This document shows positions 22,995 through 32,023 of a stretch of 64,000 nt of DNA, piece by piece. Source of the stretch: Streptococcus mitis (GTDB lineage: Bacteria; Bacillota; Bacilli; Lactobacillales; Streptococcaceae); the NCBI RefSeq assembly GCF_946190275.1, contig NZ_CAMHZQ010000009.1, positions 1 through 64,000 on the forward strand. The letters are read 5' to 3'. The position numbers and the translations under genes are program-made. How positions within the stretch are numbered: position 1 is the first letter of the stretch; each line of letters opens with the position of its first letter. The notes under the pieces were generated by a model. It had not been told where the DNA came from and made no database searches. It saw only the letters and a list, made by a program, of their open reading frames with translations.

Positions 22995-24254
22995 ATGAGA
23001 AAAATTGTTATCAATGGTGGATTACCACTACAAGGTGAAATCACTATTAGTGGTGCTAAAAATAGCGTTGTGGCCTTAATTCCGGCTATTATCTTGGCTG
23101 ATGATGTGGTGACTTTGGATTGTGTTCCAGATATTTCGGATGTAGCCAGTCTTGTCGAAATTATGGAATTGATGGGAGCTACTGTTAAGCGTTATGACGA
23201 TGTCTTGGAGATTGATCCAAGAGGTGTTCAAAATATTCCAATGCCTTATGGTAAAATTAACAGTCTTCGTGCATCTTACTATTTTTATGGGAGCCTCTTA
23301 GGCCGTTTTGGTGAAGCGACAGTTGGTTTACCGGGAGGATGTGATCTTGGTCCTCGTCCGATTGACTTACACCTTAAGGCTTTTGAAGCTATGGGTGCCA
23401 CTGTTAGCTACGAGGGAGATAACATGAAGTTATCTGCTAAAGATACAGGACTTCATGGTGCAAGTATTTACATGGACACGGTTAGTGTAGGGGCAACGAT
23501 TAATACGATGATTGCTGCGGTTAAAGCGAATGGTCGTACTATTATTGAAAATGCAGCCCGTGAACCTGAAATTATTGATGTAGCTACCCTCTTGAATAAT
23601 ATGGGAGCCCATATCCGCGGTGCAGGAACTAATATCATCATTATTGATGGTGTTGAAAGATTACATGGAACCCGTCATCAGGTGATTCCAGACCGTATCG
23701 AAGCTGGAACATATATTTCTTTAGCTGCTGCAGTCGGCAAGGGGATTCGTATAAATAATGTTCTTTACGAACACCTAGAAGGATTTATTGCTAAGCTGGA
23801 AGAAATGGGAGTGAGAATGACTGTATCTGAAGACAGCATTTTTGTCGAAGAGCAGTCTAATTTGAAAGCAATCAATATTAAGACAGCTCCTTACCCAGGC
23901 TTTGCAACTGATTTGCAACAACCGATTACCCCACTTTTACTAAGAGCGAATGGTCGTGGTACAATTGTTGATACGATTTACGAAAAGCGTGTAAATCATG
24001 TTTTTGAACTAGCAAAGATGGATGCGGACATTTCGACAACAAATGGTCATATTTTGTACACAGGTGGACGTGATTTGCGTGGGGCAAGTGTTAAAGCAAC
24101 TGACCTGAGAGCTGGGGCTGCGCTAGTCATTGCTGGGCTTATGGCTGAAGGTAAAACTGAAATTACAAATATCGAGTTTATCTTACGTGGTTATTCTGAT
24201 ATTATCGAAAAATTACGTAATCTAGGAGCGGATATTAGACTTGTTGAGGATTAA
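22995..24254 (+). CDS. murA: UDP-N-acetylglucosamine 1-carboxyvinyltransferase (MurA, MurA2/MurZ type)
   Basis: 419 residues. It catalyses the first committed step of peptidoglycan synthesis, transfer of enolpyruvate to UDP-GlcNAc. The catalytic loop [15 protein letters not shown] carries C116, so it has the fosfomycin-sensitive Cys rather than Asp. Low-GC Gram-positives have two MurA paralogues; I recall this one with the spxR-map neighbours as the second. The ribosome site is weak, but the start matches homologues (M-R-K-I-V-I-N-G-G). A GNAT gene follows after 15 nt. Confidence 0.93.
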   Translation: MRKIVINGGLPLQGEITISGAKNSVVALIPAIILADDVVTLDCVPDISDVASLVEIMELMGATVKRYDDVLEIDPRGVQNIPMPYGKINSLRASYYFYGSLLGRFGEATVGLPGGCDLGPRPIDLHLKAFEAMGATVSYEGDNMKLSAKDTGLHGASIYMDTVSVGATINTMIAAVKANGRTIIENAAREPEIIDVATLLNNMGAHIRGAGTNIIIIDGVERLHGTRHQVIPDRIEAGTYISLAAAVGKGIRINNVLYEHLEGFIAKLEEMGVRMTVSEDSIFVEEQSNLKAINIKTAPYPGFATDLQQPITPLLLRANGRGTIVDTIYEKRVNHVFELAKMDADISTTNGHILYTGGRDLRGASVKATDLRAGAALVIAGLMAEGKTEITNIEFILRGYSDIIEKLRNLGADIRLVED

Positions 24255-24269
24255 ACCGTAGAGGTGTTT

Positions 24270-24821
24270 ATGAATATTTGGACCAAATTAGCAATGTTTT
24301 CTTTTTTTGAAACGGATCGCTTGTATTTGCGTCCTTTCTTTTTTAGTGATAGTCAAGACTTCCATGAGATAGCCTCAAATCCTGAAAATTTACAATTTAT
24401 TTTCCCAACTCAGGCAAGTCTGGAAGAAAGTCAATATGCACTGGCCAATTACTTTATGAAGTCCCCTTTGGGAGTGTGGGCAATTTGTGACCAGAAAAAT
24501 CAACAAATGATTGGTTCTATTAAATTTGAGAAGTTAGATGAAATCAAAAAAGAAGCTGAGCTTGGCTATTTTTTGAGAAAAGATGCTTGGTCGCAAGGAT
24601 TTATGACAGAGGTTGTTAGAAAAATTTGTCAGCTTTCTTTTGAGGAATTTGGCTTAAAACAATTATCTATCATTACCCACCTTGAAAATGAAGCTAGCCA
24701 AAGAGTTGCTCTTAAGGCTGGATTTAGTTTGTTCCGTCAGTTTAAGGGAAGTGATCGCTACACAAGAAAAATGCGGGATTATCTTGAATTTCGATATGTA
24801 AAAGGAGAATTCAATGAGTAA
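24270..24821 (+). CDS. GNAT-family N-acetyltransferase (RimJ/RimL-like)
   Basis: 183 residues. It has the GNAT fold of the RimJ/RimL branch: E-T-D-R-L-Y-L-R-P-F near residues 13-22, and the acetyl-CoA region E-L-G-Y-F-L-R-K-D-A-W-S-Q-G-F-M-T-E near 93-110. The substrate is unknown. ATG 24270 follows GAGG (24261-24264) by 5 nt; an upstream GTG (24264) would overlap that site. The end overlaps the start of spxR by 8 nt. Confidence 0.8.
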   Translation: MNIWTKLAMFSFFETDRLYLRPFFFSDSQDFHEIASNPENLQFIFPTQASLEESQYALANYFMKSPLGVWAICDQKNQQMIGSIKFEKLDEIKKEAELGYFLRKDAWSQGFMTEVVRKICQLSFEEFGLKQLSIITHLENEASQRVALKAGFSLFRQFKGSDRYTRKMRDYLEFRYVKGEFNE

Positions 24822-26091
24822 GCATCAGGAAATTCTAAGCTATTTGGAGGAATTACCAGTAGGTAAAAGGGTGAGTGTTCGTAGTATTTCCAACCATCTG
24901 GGAGTCAGTGATGGAACTGCCTATCGGGCCATTAAAGAAGCTGAAAACCGTGGAATTGTGGAGACCCGTCCTAGAAGTGGTACTATCCGTGTTAAATCAC
25001 AGAAAGTTGCGATTGAAAGATTAACTTTTGCTGAAATTGCAGAAGTGACTTCTTCTGAGGTTCTGGCTGGGCAAGAAGGTTTAGAGAGAGAATTCAGTAA
25101 GTTTTCAATTGGTGCCATGACTGAACAAAATATCTTGTCTTACCTTCACGATGGGGGGCTTTTGATTGTCGGAGACCGAACCCGTATTCAGTTGCTAGCC
25201 TTGGAAAATGAAAATGCAGTTCTGGTTACAGGGGGATTTCAGGTTCATGATGATGTGATTAAACTGGCCAATCAAAAAGGTATTCCAGTTCTGAGAAGTA
25301 AGCATGACACTTTCACTGTCGCGACCATGATCAATAAAGCCTTGTCAAATGTTCAAATCAAAACAGATATTCTGACAGTTGAGAAGCTTTATCGTCCAAG
25401 TCATGAATATGGTTTTCTGAGAGAGACAGATACCGTTAAAGATTATTTGGACTTGGTACGTAAGAATCGTAGTAGCCGTTTCCCAGTTATCAATCAACAC
25501 CAGATTGTTGTTGGAGTTGTAACCATGAGAGACGCTGGTGATAAGTCACCAAGTACCACAATTGACAAGGTCATGTCTCGTAGTCTATTTTTGGTTGGAT
25601 TATCGACAAATATTGCCAATGTGAGTCAACGGATGATTGCTGAAGACTTTGAAATGGTACCGGTTGTTCGAAATAATCAAACCTTGCTTGGAGTTGTGAC
25701 GCGACGAGATGTCATGGAGAAGATGAGCCGTTCCCAAGTTTCGGCTCTACCGACTTTTTCTGAGCAGATTGGTCAAAAACTCGCTTATCACCATGATGAA
25801 GTAGTGATTACAGTGGAACCCTTTATGCTTGAGAAGAACGGTGTTTTGGCTAATGGTGTATTGGCGGAGATACTGACTCACATGACCCAAGATTTAGTTG
25901 TGAATAGTGGTCGCAATCTCATCATCGAGCAAATGCTGATCTACTTTTTGCAGGCTGTTCAGATAGATGATATACTGCGCATTCAAGCACGCATTATCCA
26001 CCATACTAGACGATCAGCTATTATTGATTACGATATTTATCATGGTCATCAGATTGTTTCAAAAGCAAATGTGACTGTTAAAATTAATTAG
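24814..26091 (+). CDS. spxR: DRTGG-CBS-HotDog transcriptional regulator SpxR
   Basis: 425 residues. Domain order: winged helix-turn-helix (about 1-65, G-V-S-D-G-T-A-Y-R-A-I), DRTGG domain (about 70-180), two CBS motifs (about 190-310, each ending near V-T-M-R-D-A or V-T-R-R-D-V), and a C-terminal HotDog domain (about 320-425). In pneumococcus this architecture is SpxR, a positive regulator of pyruvate oxidase spxB, thought to sense adenylate or CoA-type ligands. The symbol rests on this unusual architecture. AAAAGGAG precedes the ATG. Confidence 0.88.
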   Translation: MSKHQEILSYLEELPVGKRVSVRSISNHLGVSDGTAYRAIKEAENRGIVETRPRSGTIRVKSQKVAIERLTFAEIAEVTSSEVLAGQEGLEREFSKFSIGAMTEQNILSYLHDGGLLIVGDRTRIQLLALENENAVLVTGGFQVHDDVIKLANQKGIPVLRSKHDTFTVATMINKALSNVQIKTDILTVEKLYRPSHEYGFLRETDTVKDYLDLVRKNRSSRFPVINQHQIVVGVVTMRDAGDKSPSTTIDKVMSRSLFLVGLSTNIANVSQRMIAEDFEMVPVVRNNQTLLGVVTRRDVMEKMSRSQVSALPTFSEQIGQKLAYHHDEVVITVEPFMLEKNGVLANGVLAEILTHMTQDLVVNSGRNLIIEQMLIYFLQAVQIDDILRIQARIIHHTRRSAIIDYDIYHGHQIVSKANVTVKIN

Positions 26092-26106
26092 AAACTAGGA
26101 GAAATA

Positions 26107-26967
26107 ATGATAACATTAAAATCAGCTCGTGAAATCGAAGCTATGGATAAAGCCGGTGATTTCCTCGCAAGTATTCATATCGGCTTACGTGATTTGATTA
26201 AGCCTGGCGTAGATATGTGGGAAGTTGAAGAGTATGTCCGTCGTCGTTGTAAGGAAGAAAATTTCCTTCCACTTCAGATTGGTGTCGATGGTGCCATGAT
26301 GGATTATCCTTATGCTACCTGCTGCTCTCTTAACGATGAAGTAGCTCACGCTTTCCCTCGTCACTATATCTTGAAAGATGGTGATTTGCTCAAGGTTGAT
26401 ATGGTTTTGGGAGGCCCAATTGCTAAATCGGATCTTAATGTCTCAAAATTAAATTTCAACAATGTGGAGCAAATGAAAAAATACACTCAGAGCTATTCTG
26501 GTGGTCTTGCAGACTCATGTTGGGCTTATGCTGTTGGTACACCGTCCGAAGAAGTGAAAAATCTGATGGATGTAACTAAAGAAGCCATGTATAAGGGGAT
26601 TGAGCAAGCTGTTGTTGGAAATCGTATCGGGGATATCGGTGCAGCTATTCAAGAATACGCTGAAAGCCGAGGTTACGGTGTAGTGCGTGATTTGGTTGGT
26701 CATGGTGTTGGCCCAACCATGCACGAAGAACCAATGGTTCCTAACTATGGTATTGCTGGTCGAGGACTCCGTCTCCGTGAAGGAATGGTCTTAACCATTG
26801 AACCAATGATCAATACTGGAGACTGGGAAATTGATACAGATATGAAAACTGGCTGGGCGCATAAGACCATTGACGGTGGATTGTCATGTCAGTATGAACA
26901 CCAATTCGTGATTACGAAAGATGGTCCTGTTATCTTGACTAGTCAAGGTGAAGAAGGAACTTATTAA
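26107..26967 (+). CDS. map: Methionine aminopeptidase type I with an insertion between metal ligands
   Basis: 286 residues. It removes the initiator methionine from nascent proteins. Metal ligands read as D98 (L-K-V-D-M-V), D136 (G-G-L-A-D-S), a His in G-H-G-V-G, E in I-E-P-M, and E in Y-E-H-Q-F. The two aspartates are 38 residues apart, whereas in the classical enzyme (E. coli D97/D108) they are 11 apart, so about 27 residues are inserted. Streptococcal MetAPs are known to carry such an insert. AGGAGAAATA precedes the ATG. Confidence 0.93.
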   Translation: MITLKSAREIEAMDKAGDFLASIHIGLRDLIKPGVDMWEVEEYVRRRCKEENFLPLQIGVDGAMMDYPYATCCSLNDEVAHAFPRHYILKDGDLLKVDMVLGGPIAKSDLNVSKLNFNNVEQMKKYTQSYSGGLADSCWAYAVGTPSEEVKNLMDVTKEAMYKGIEQAVVGNRIGDIGAAIQEYAESRGYGVVRDLVGHGVGPTMHEEPMVPNYGIAGRGLRLREGMVLTIEPMINTGDWEIDTDMKTGWAHKTIDGGLSCQYEHQFVITKDGPVILTSQGEEGTY

Positions 26968-27028
26968 TAGAAAGCGGAAATACTGCTGGAAATTCATTTT
27001 GTTAGAAAACCCATTAAATCTTTTCATA

Positions 27029-27076
27029 AAAAACGCATTGTATCAAGCTTTTAAGTGCCTGGTATAATGCGTTTTT
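27029..27076 (+). terminator. Hairpin of the AAAACGCAT family between map and ribF
   Basis: AAAACGCATTGTATCAAGC pairs (with wobbles) with GCCTGGTATAATGCGTTTT followed by T, so it can end transcription from map. It shares its arm sequence with the hairpin at 696-742. Confidence 0.6.
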
Positions 27077-27168
27077 CTGATTTTAAAAACATAGTTCTTC
27101 TAAAATAGTACACTTCAGGTTAAAAAAACGACATTTTAGATTTTCTGTTCCAGAAATAGCTATCGCTA

Positions 27169-27177
27169 TGATATAAT
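27169..27177 (+). promoter_or_regulatory. Extended -10 predicting a leaderless ribF mRNA
   Basis: TGATATAAT at 27169-27177, then 6 nt, then ATG at 27184. No Shine-Dalgarno; no clear -35. Confidence 0.7.
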
Positions 27178-27183
27178 TATTTT

Positions 27184-28101
27184 ATGATTATTACTATTCC
27201 TATAAAAAACCAAAAAGATATTGGCACACCATCTGATTCAGTCGTTGTTCTCGGCTATTTTGATGGTATACACAAGGGGCATCAGGAATTATTTCGCGTT
27301 GCCAATAAGGCTGCGAGAAAGGACTTATTGCCTATCGTCGTTATGACCTTTAATGAATCTCCAAAGATTGCTTTAGAGCCTTATCATCCTGATCTGTTTT
27401 TACATATTTTGAACCCTGCTGAACGTGAGAGGAAACTAAAGCGTGAAGGCGTAGAAGAATTATATCTCCTTGATTTTAGTAGTCAATTTGCTAGTCTCAC
27501 GGCAGAAGAATTTTTTGCAACTTATATCAAGGCTATGAATGCCAAAATTATTGTTGCAGGTTTTGACTATACATTTGGTTCTGACCAAAAAACGGCAGAA
27601 GACTTAAAGGATTACTTTGATGGAGAAGTCATTATCGTTCCACCTGTAGAAGATGAGAAAGGAAAGATTAGTTCAACTCGTATCCGTCAAGCTATTTTAG
27701 ATGGAAATGTGAAAGAAGCAGGAGAACTTTTGGGGGCACCGCTTCCATCAAGAGGTATGGTGGTTCATGGCAATGCTCGTGGTCGTACGATTGGTTATCC
27801 GACAGCGAATTTGGTGCTTTTAGATCGTACTTATATGCCAGCAGATGGCGTTTATGTCGTTGATGTTGAGATTCAAAGACAGAAGTATCGTGCTATGGCT
27901 AGTGTCGGGAAAAATGTGACCTTTGATGGAGAAGAAGCACGTTTTGAAGTCAATATTTTTGATTTTAATCAAGATATTTATGGGGAAACCGTCATGGTTT
28001 ATTGGCTTGATCGCATTCGAGATATGACCAAATTTGACTCAGTCGACCAATTAGTGGATCAGTTAAAGGCTGATGAAGAACTAGCCCGGAATTGGTCTTA
28101 A
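27184..28101 (+). CDS. ribF: Bifunctional riboflavin kinase / FAD synthetase RibF
   Basis: 305 residues. The N-terminal adenylyltransferase domain has the nucleotidyltransferase motif G-Y-F-D-G-I-H-K-G-H-Q (about residues 23-33) and I-S-S-T-R-I-R near 160; the C-terminal flavokinase domain begins around 185 (G-R-T-I-G-Y-P-T-A-N). It makes FMN and then FAD from riboflavin. The mRNA appears leaderless and there is no FMN riboswitch upstream. Confidence 0.95.
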   Translation: MIITIPIKNQKDIGTPSDSVVVLGYFDGIHKGHQELFRVANKAARKDLLPIVVMTFNESPKIALEPYHPDLFLHILNPAERERKLKREGVEELYLLDFSSQFASLTAEEFFATYIKAMNAKIIVAGFDYTFGSDQKTAEDLKDYFDGEVIIVPPVEDEKGKISSTRIRQAILDGNVKEAGELLGAPLPSRGMVVHGNARGRTIGYPTANLVLLDRTYMPADGVYVVDVEIQRQKYRAMASVGKNVTFDGEEARFEVNIFDFNQDIYGETVMVYWLDRIRDMTKFDSVDQLVDQLKADEELARNWS

Positions 28102-28115
28102 GAAATTGAGTAAAC

Positions 28116-28190
28116 AAAAAAGAGGTTGTCTGTAACCCAAAAGATAGATGAATAAGTCTAACTTTTGAGGTCACTACACTACCTCTTTTT
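28116..28190. terminator. Long bidirectional hairpin between ribF and yitT
   Basis: AAAAAAGAGGTTGT starting at 28116 faces ACACTACCTCTTTTT ending at 28190, and an inner pair CCAAAAGATAGA / TCTAACTTTTGAGG extends the same stem. T-runs on both strands suit convergent termination. The inner arms resemble the CCCAAAAGTTAGA ends of IS3-family elements, so it may derive from a mobile-element remnant. Confidence 0.65.
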
Positions 28191-29037
28191 ATTCTTTTTC
28201 AAAGGTGAATCCTTCTCCAAGGATTTCATGGGCTTCTGTAATGGTTATAAAGGCTTGAGGATCGATTCGATGAATCATTTCCTTCATTTTCACAATCTCA
28301 TTTCTACCGACAATACAGTAAATGATTTTCAAATTTTCTTTACTATAGTAGCCTTGACCAGAAATAAAAGTAACGCCTCTTCCTAGGTCATCATTAATCG
28401 CTTTAGCAAGTTGGTCAGGACGTTTTGTGATAATCATAAATCCTTTACCAGCATAGCCACCTTCTCCAATCAAATCAATGACACGAGAAACGATAAAATC
28501 AAATAAGAGCGTGTAGGAAACCAATCGCAAATCCTTGAAGATTAGGAGAATAAGCATGAGAATACAAAAATCTAAGATAAAGAGCAGTTTTCCCATTGAT
28601 ATATGAGTGTATTTATTGAGAATACGAGCTAGAATATCAGTACCACCAGTTGTACCTCCAGCATTAAAGATAATTCCAAGACCAATTCCCAATAGAATCC
28701 CAGCTATAAGTGCAGTAATCAGTAAATCACCTTGAAGATCAATATGAAGGGGAATACGCTCAAAAAAAGCCAACCAAGCTGACAAAGCTAAGGTTCCTAG
28801 CAAACTAGAATAGAGGGATTTTGCTCCAAATATTTTCCAAGCTAGGATGAAAAGGGGAATGTTAATCAGCAAGTTCATGAGCGAAACAGGGATTTTAAAA
28901 AGATAAAAGGTGATGAGGGTAATACCTGTCGCCCCTCCTTCAAAGAGATGATGAGGAACTACAAAATAAGTCAGCCCAAAAGCATAAATAGCAGCACCTA
29001 GTAAAATGGTAAAAATGGGGTAAATTTTTTTAATCAT
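28189..29037 (-). CDS. YitT-family membrane protein (DUF161/DUF2179)
   Basis: 282 residues. About five or six hydrophobic segments cover residues 5-180 (YitT/DUF161), then a soluble C-terminal DUF2179 domain (about 215-275, with G-V-T-F-I-S-G-Q-G-Y-Y-S). The family is widespread in Firmicutes and its function is not established; some members are described as putative transporters. AGAGGTTTCCT precedes the minus-strand ATG. Convergent with ribF, divergent from degV. Confidence 0.85.
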   Translation of the reverse strand: MIKKIYPIFTILLGAAIYAFGLTYFVVPHHLFEGGATGITLITFYLFKIPVSLMNLLINIPLFILAWKIFGAKSLYSSLLGTLALSAWLAFFERIPLHIDLQGDLLITALIAGILLGIGLGIIFNAGGTTGGTDILARILNKYTHISMGKLLFILDFCILMLILLIFKDLRLVSYTLLFDFIVSRVIDLIGEGGYAGKGFMIITKRPDQLAKAINDDLGRGVTFISGQGYYSKENLKIIYCIVGRNEIVKMKEMIHRIDPQAFITITEAHEILGEGFTFEKE

Positions 29038-29178
29038 AGGAAACCTCTTTTCTTATAAGTTGATTATATCAAATTTTTACGGAAAATTTGATTGACTCCA
29101 TTAGGATTTTTAATCTTTTTTTGATATAATTAGAAGTAAGAAAACCAATCTGAATCCTAAAATAGAAAGATTGATACT

Positions 29179-30018
29179 ATGACAAAAATTAAGATTGTAA
29201 CCGATTCATCTGTTACTATTGAACCTGAACTCGTAAAACAATTAGATATTACAATTGTTCCATTATCTGTAATGATTGATAATGTTGTTTATTCTGATGC
29301 TGATTTGAAAGAAGAAGGTAAATTTCTTCAGTTGATGCAAGCAAGTAAGAATCTTCCTAAGACAAGTCAACCGCCTGTAGGTGTCTTCGCTGAAGTTTTT
29401 GAGGACCTATGCAAAGATGGTAGCCAGATTCTTGCTATTCATATGTCCCATGCTCTTTCGGGGACTGTAGAAGCAGCACGCCAAGGTGCCAGCCTATCTA
29501 CTGCCGATGTGACAGTTATAGATAGTTCCTTTACTGACCAAGCCTTGAAATTCCAAGTTGTTGAGGCTGCGAAATTAGCACAAGAAGGCAAAGATATGGC
29601 GGAAATTTTATCTCACGTTGAAGAGGTTAAAAACCACACAGAACTTTATATTGGTGTTTCAACTTTGGAAAATCTTGTTAAAGGTGGACGAATTGGCCGT
29701 GTAACTGGATTGTTGAGTTCTCTTCTTAATATCCGTGTTGTCATGCAGATGAAGGACCATGAATTGCAGCCAATGGTTAAAGGTCGTGGTGCTAAAACTT
29801 TTAAAAAATGGTTGGATGAGTTGATAACATCACTCGCTGAACGTTCTGTAGCAGAGATTGGAATTTCATATTCTGGTAGTGCTGATTGGGCAAAAGAGAT
29901 GAAAGAAAGCTTACAAGCTTATGTTGAACAGCCAATTTCTGTTTTGGAAACGGGTTCCATTATTCAAACGCACACAGGTGAGAATGCTTGGGCTATTTTG
30001 GTACGTTACCACTCCTAA
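29179..30018 (+). CDS. DegV-family fatty-acid-binding protein
   Basis: 279 residues. DegV/FakB fold: N-terminal I-V-T-D-S-S-V-T, the phosphate/carboxylate-binding S-H-A-L-S-G-T near residues 93-99, and G-G-R-I-G-R near 168-173. Such proteins bind a fatty acid and present it to FakA kinase for entry into phospholipid synthesis. Several paralogues occur per streptococcal genome, and I cannot say which FakB this is. A TGATATAAT -10 lies ~55 nt upstream. Confidence 0.88.
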   Translation: MTKIKIVTDSSVTIEPELVKQLDITIVPLSVMIDNVVYSDADLKEEGKFLQLMQASKNLPKTSQPPVGVFAEVFEDLCKDGSQILAIHMSHALSGTVEAARQGASLSTADVTVIDSSFTDQALKFQVVEAAKLAQEGKDMAEILSHVEEVKNHTELYIGVSTLENLVKGGRIGRVTGLLSSLLNIRVVMQMKDHELQPMVKGRGAKTFKKWLDELITSLAERSVAEIGISYSGSADWAKEMKESLQAYVEQPISVLETGSIIQTHTGENAWAILVRYHS

Positions 30019-30055
30019 AAAAATAAAGAAAATGGGAAGAAATAGCGTTTTTAAC

Positions 30056-30084
30056 TTGACCTAAAAGGGATTTTAGGATATGAT
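30056..30084 (+). promoter_or_regulatory. HU gene promoter
   Basis: TTGACC (30056-30061), 17-nt spacer, TATGAT (30079-30084); the leader carries GGAGGA before the ATG. Confidence 0.75.
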
Positions 30085-30125
30085 TATATTTGTTAATTAG
30101 AAATTAATTTGGAGGAATCATTAAC

Positions 30126-30401
30126 ATGGCAAACAAACAAGATTTGATCGCTAAAGTAGCAGAAGCTACAGAATTGACTAAGAAAGACTCAGCAGCAGCA
30201 GTTGAAGCTGTATTCGCAGCAGTAGCTGACTACCTTGCAGCTGGTGAAAAAGTTCAATTGATCGGTTTTGGTAACTTTGAAGTTCGTGAGCGTGCTGCAC
30301 GTAAAGGTCGCAACCCACAAACTGGTAAAGAAATCACAATTGCAGCTTCTAAAGTTCCAGCATTCAAAGCCGGTAAAGCTCTTAAAGACGCTGTTAAATA
30401 A
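30126..30401 (+). CDS. hup: DNA-binding protein HU
   Basis: 91 residues, a complete HU/IHF-type histone-like protein. The DNA-binding arm shows [21 protein letters not shown] (about residues 46-66). It is the only nucleoid HU expected in streptococci and is highly expressed, which matches the strong promoter, the GGAGGA ribosome site and the biased codon use. Monocistronic, with a terminator following. Confidence 0.97.
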   Translation: MANKQDLIAKVAEATELTKKDSAAAVEAVFAAVADYLAAGEKVQLIGFGNFEVRERAARKGRNPQTGKEITIAASKVPAFKAGKALKDAVK

Positions 30402-30414
30402 TCAGCCTTTAAAA

Positions 30415-30458
30415 ATCCTATTGTATCAAGCTTTCTAGCTTGGTCAGTAGGCTTTTTT
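30415..30458 (+). terminator. HU terminator
   Basis: CCTATTG...AAGCT pairs with AGCTTG...CAGTAGG, followed by CTTTTTTG. The rest of the gap (30459-30615) has a GGGGCA direct repeat (30468-30484) and a weak AT-rich promoter region for ccdA. Confidence 0.8.
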
Positions 30459-30615
30459 GTTTGCTTTGGGGCATTTTGGGGGCAGAATCTGAATGAACTA
30501 ATACCGGAACAAATCTTTCAAATACTGGCTAATTCAATTTGCGTAGCAGAAATCATACAAATGAAATTGATTATAGTAAAATAGGATTAGAAATCTTAAG
30601 AAAGTTGGTTCTTTA

Positions 30616-31323
30616 TTGGAAACGATAGTATTTTCAATCTCCGTTTTTTTAGCAGGGATCTTGTCCTTCTTTTCCCCTTGCATTTTTCCTCTGTTACCTG
30701 TTTATACTGGAATTTTGCTGGATGATCAGGAAAGCGCAAAAAGTTTTTCTTTGTTTGGGAGAAAGGTTCTCTGGTCAGGTTTGATTCGAACACTTTGCTT
30801 TATCGCAGGTATTTCTCTCATTTTCTTTATTCTTGGCTTTGGTGCTGGTTACTTTGGTAATATTCTTTATACCAATTGGTTTCGCTATACCATGGGAACA
30901 ATTATTATCATTTTAGGTCTTCATCAGATGGAAATTTTTCATTTTAAGAAATTAGAGGTTCAAAAAAGCTTTACTTTTAAGAAATCAGAAGCCAATCGTT
31001 ATTGGTCAGCCTTTTTACTCGGTATTACTTTTAGCTTTGGTTGGACGCCTTGTATTGGTCCAGTTTTGAGTTCTGTTTTAGCGCTTGCGGCTTCTGGAGG
31101 CAATGGTGCTTGGCAAGGAGCGATTTATACCTTGATTTACACTCTAGGGATGGCTATTCCTTTCTTGGTTTTGGCTCTAGCTTCAGGTGTAGTGATGCCT
31201 TATTTTAGTAAAATCAAACGCCATATGATGTTACTGAAGAAAATTGGTGGTTTCCTCATTATTTTAATGGGAATTTTATTACTATTAGGACAAGTAAATG
31301 TTCTAGCTGGAATTTTTGAATAA
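30616..31323 (+). CDS. ccdA: CcdA-type thiol-disulfide membrane protein
   Basis: 235 residues, about six membrane helices. It passes electrons from cytoplasmic thioredoxin to an extracytoplasmic partner. Conserved cysteines are seen in F-S-P-C-I-F-P-L-L-P (helix 1) and W-T-P-C-I-G-P-V (helix 4), the CcdA signature. The start is a TTG at 30616; the ribosome site is weak (AGAAAG), so the exact start is uncertain. The thioredoxin lipoprotein gene follows after 11 nt. From memory this is the CcdA2-Etrx2 pair. Confidence 0.9.
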   Translation: METIVFSISVFLAGILSFFSPCIFPLLPVYTGILLDDQESAKSFSLFGRKVLWSGLIRTLCFIAGISLIFFILGFGAGYFGNILYTNWFRYTMGTIIIILGLHQMEIFHFKKLEVQKSFTFKKSEANRYWSAFLLGITFSFGWTPCIGPVLSSVLALAASGGNGAWQGAIYTLIYTLGMAIPFLVLALASGVVMPYFSKIKRHMMLLKKIGGFLIILMGILLLLGQVNVLAGIFE

Positions 31324-31334
31324 AGGAGAAAAAG

Positions 31335-31901
31335 ATGAAAAAAGTAATGTTTGCTGGCTTAAGCCTTTTGTCATTAGTTGTATTGATGGCCTGTGGTGAG
31401 GAAGAGACTAAAAAGACTCAAGCTCCACAACAATCCCCAAAACAACAGCAACAAACGACTGTACAACAAATTGCTGTTGGAAAAGATGCACCAGACTTTA
31501 CCTTGCAATCTATGGATGGTAAAGAAGTTAAGTTATCTGATTATAAGGGGAAAAAAGTCTACTTAAAGTTTTGGGCTTCATGGTGTGGTCCATGTAAGAA
31601 AAGTATGCCTGAGTTGATGGAATTAGCGGCGAAACCAGATCGTGATTTTGAAATTCTTAGTGTCATTGCACCAGGTATTCAAGGTGAAAAAACTGTCGAG
31701 CAATTCCCACAATGGTTCCAAGATCAAGGTTATAAAGATATCCCAGTTCTTTATGACACCAAAGCAACCACCTTCCAAGCTTATCAAATTCGAAGCATTC
31801 CTACAGAATACCTGATTGATAGTCAAGGAAAGATTGGAAAGATACAATTTGGTGTTATCAGTAATGCGGATGCAGAAGCAGCCTTTAAAGAAATGAACTA
31901 G
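31335..31901 (+). CDS. Thioredoxin-family lipoprotein (TlpA/Etrx type)
   Basis: 188 residues. A lipoprotein signal peptide ends in L-V-V-L-M-A-C (lipid-modified C20), then a Gln-rich linker and a TlpA/AhpC-like thioredoxin fold with active site W83-C-G-P-C87 and the cis-Pro region R-S-I-P-T. It reduces extracytoplasmic proteins, in pneumococcus the surface methionine sulfoxide reductase, using electrons from CcdA. AAAGGAGAAAAAG precedes the ATG. No msrAB gene is next to it here; an amino-acid permease follows behind a terminator. Confidence 0.92.
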   Translation: MKKVMFAGLSLLSLVVLMACGEEETKKTQAPQQSPKQQQQTTVQQIAVGKDAPDFTLQSMDGKEVKLSDYKGKKVYLKFWASWCGPCKKSMPELMELAAKPDRDFEILSVIAPGIQGEKTVEQFPQWFQDQGYKDIPVLYDTKATTFQAYQIRSIPTEYLIDSQGKIGKIQFGVISNADAEAAFKEMN

Positions 31902-31908
31902 AATAGAT

Positions 31909-31945
31909 AAAAATCTGATTACAAGAGAGTAGTCAGATTTTTTTA
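31909..31945 (+). terminator. Terminator after the thioredoxin lipoprotein
   Basis: AAAAATCTGATTAC pairs with GTAGTCAGATTTTTTT. Confidence 0.85.
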
Positions 31946-32023
31946 GAAAATTATTTTATAAATATTCACAAATGTCCTATATTTATGGTAAAATAGAATC
32001 ATCATTTTATTTTGGAGTCAAAG

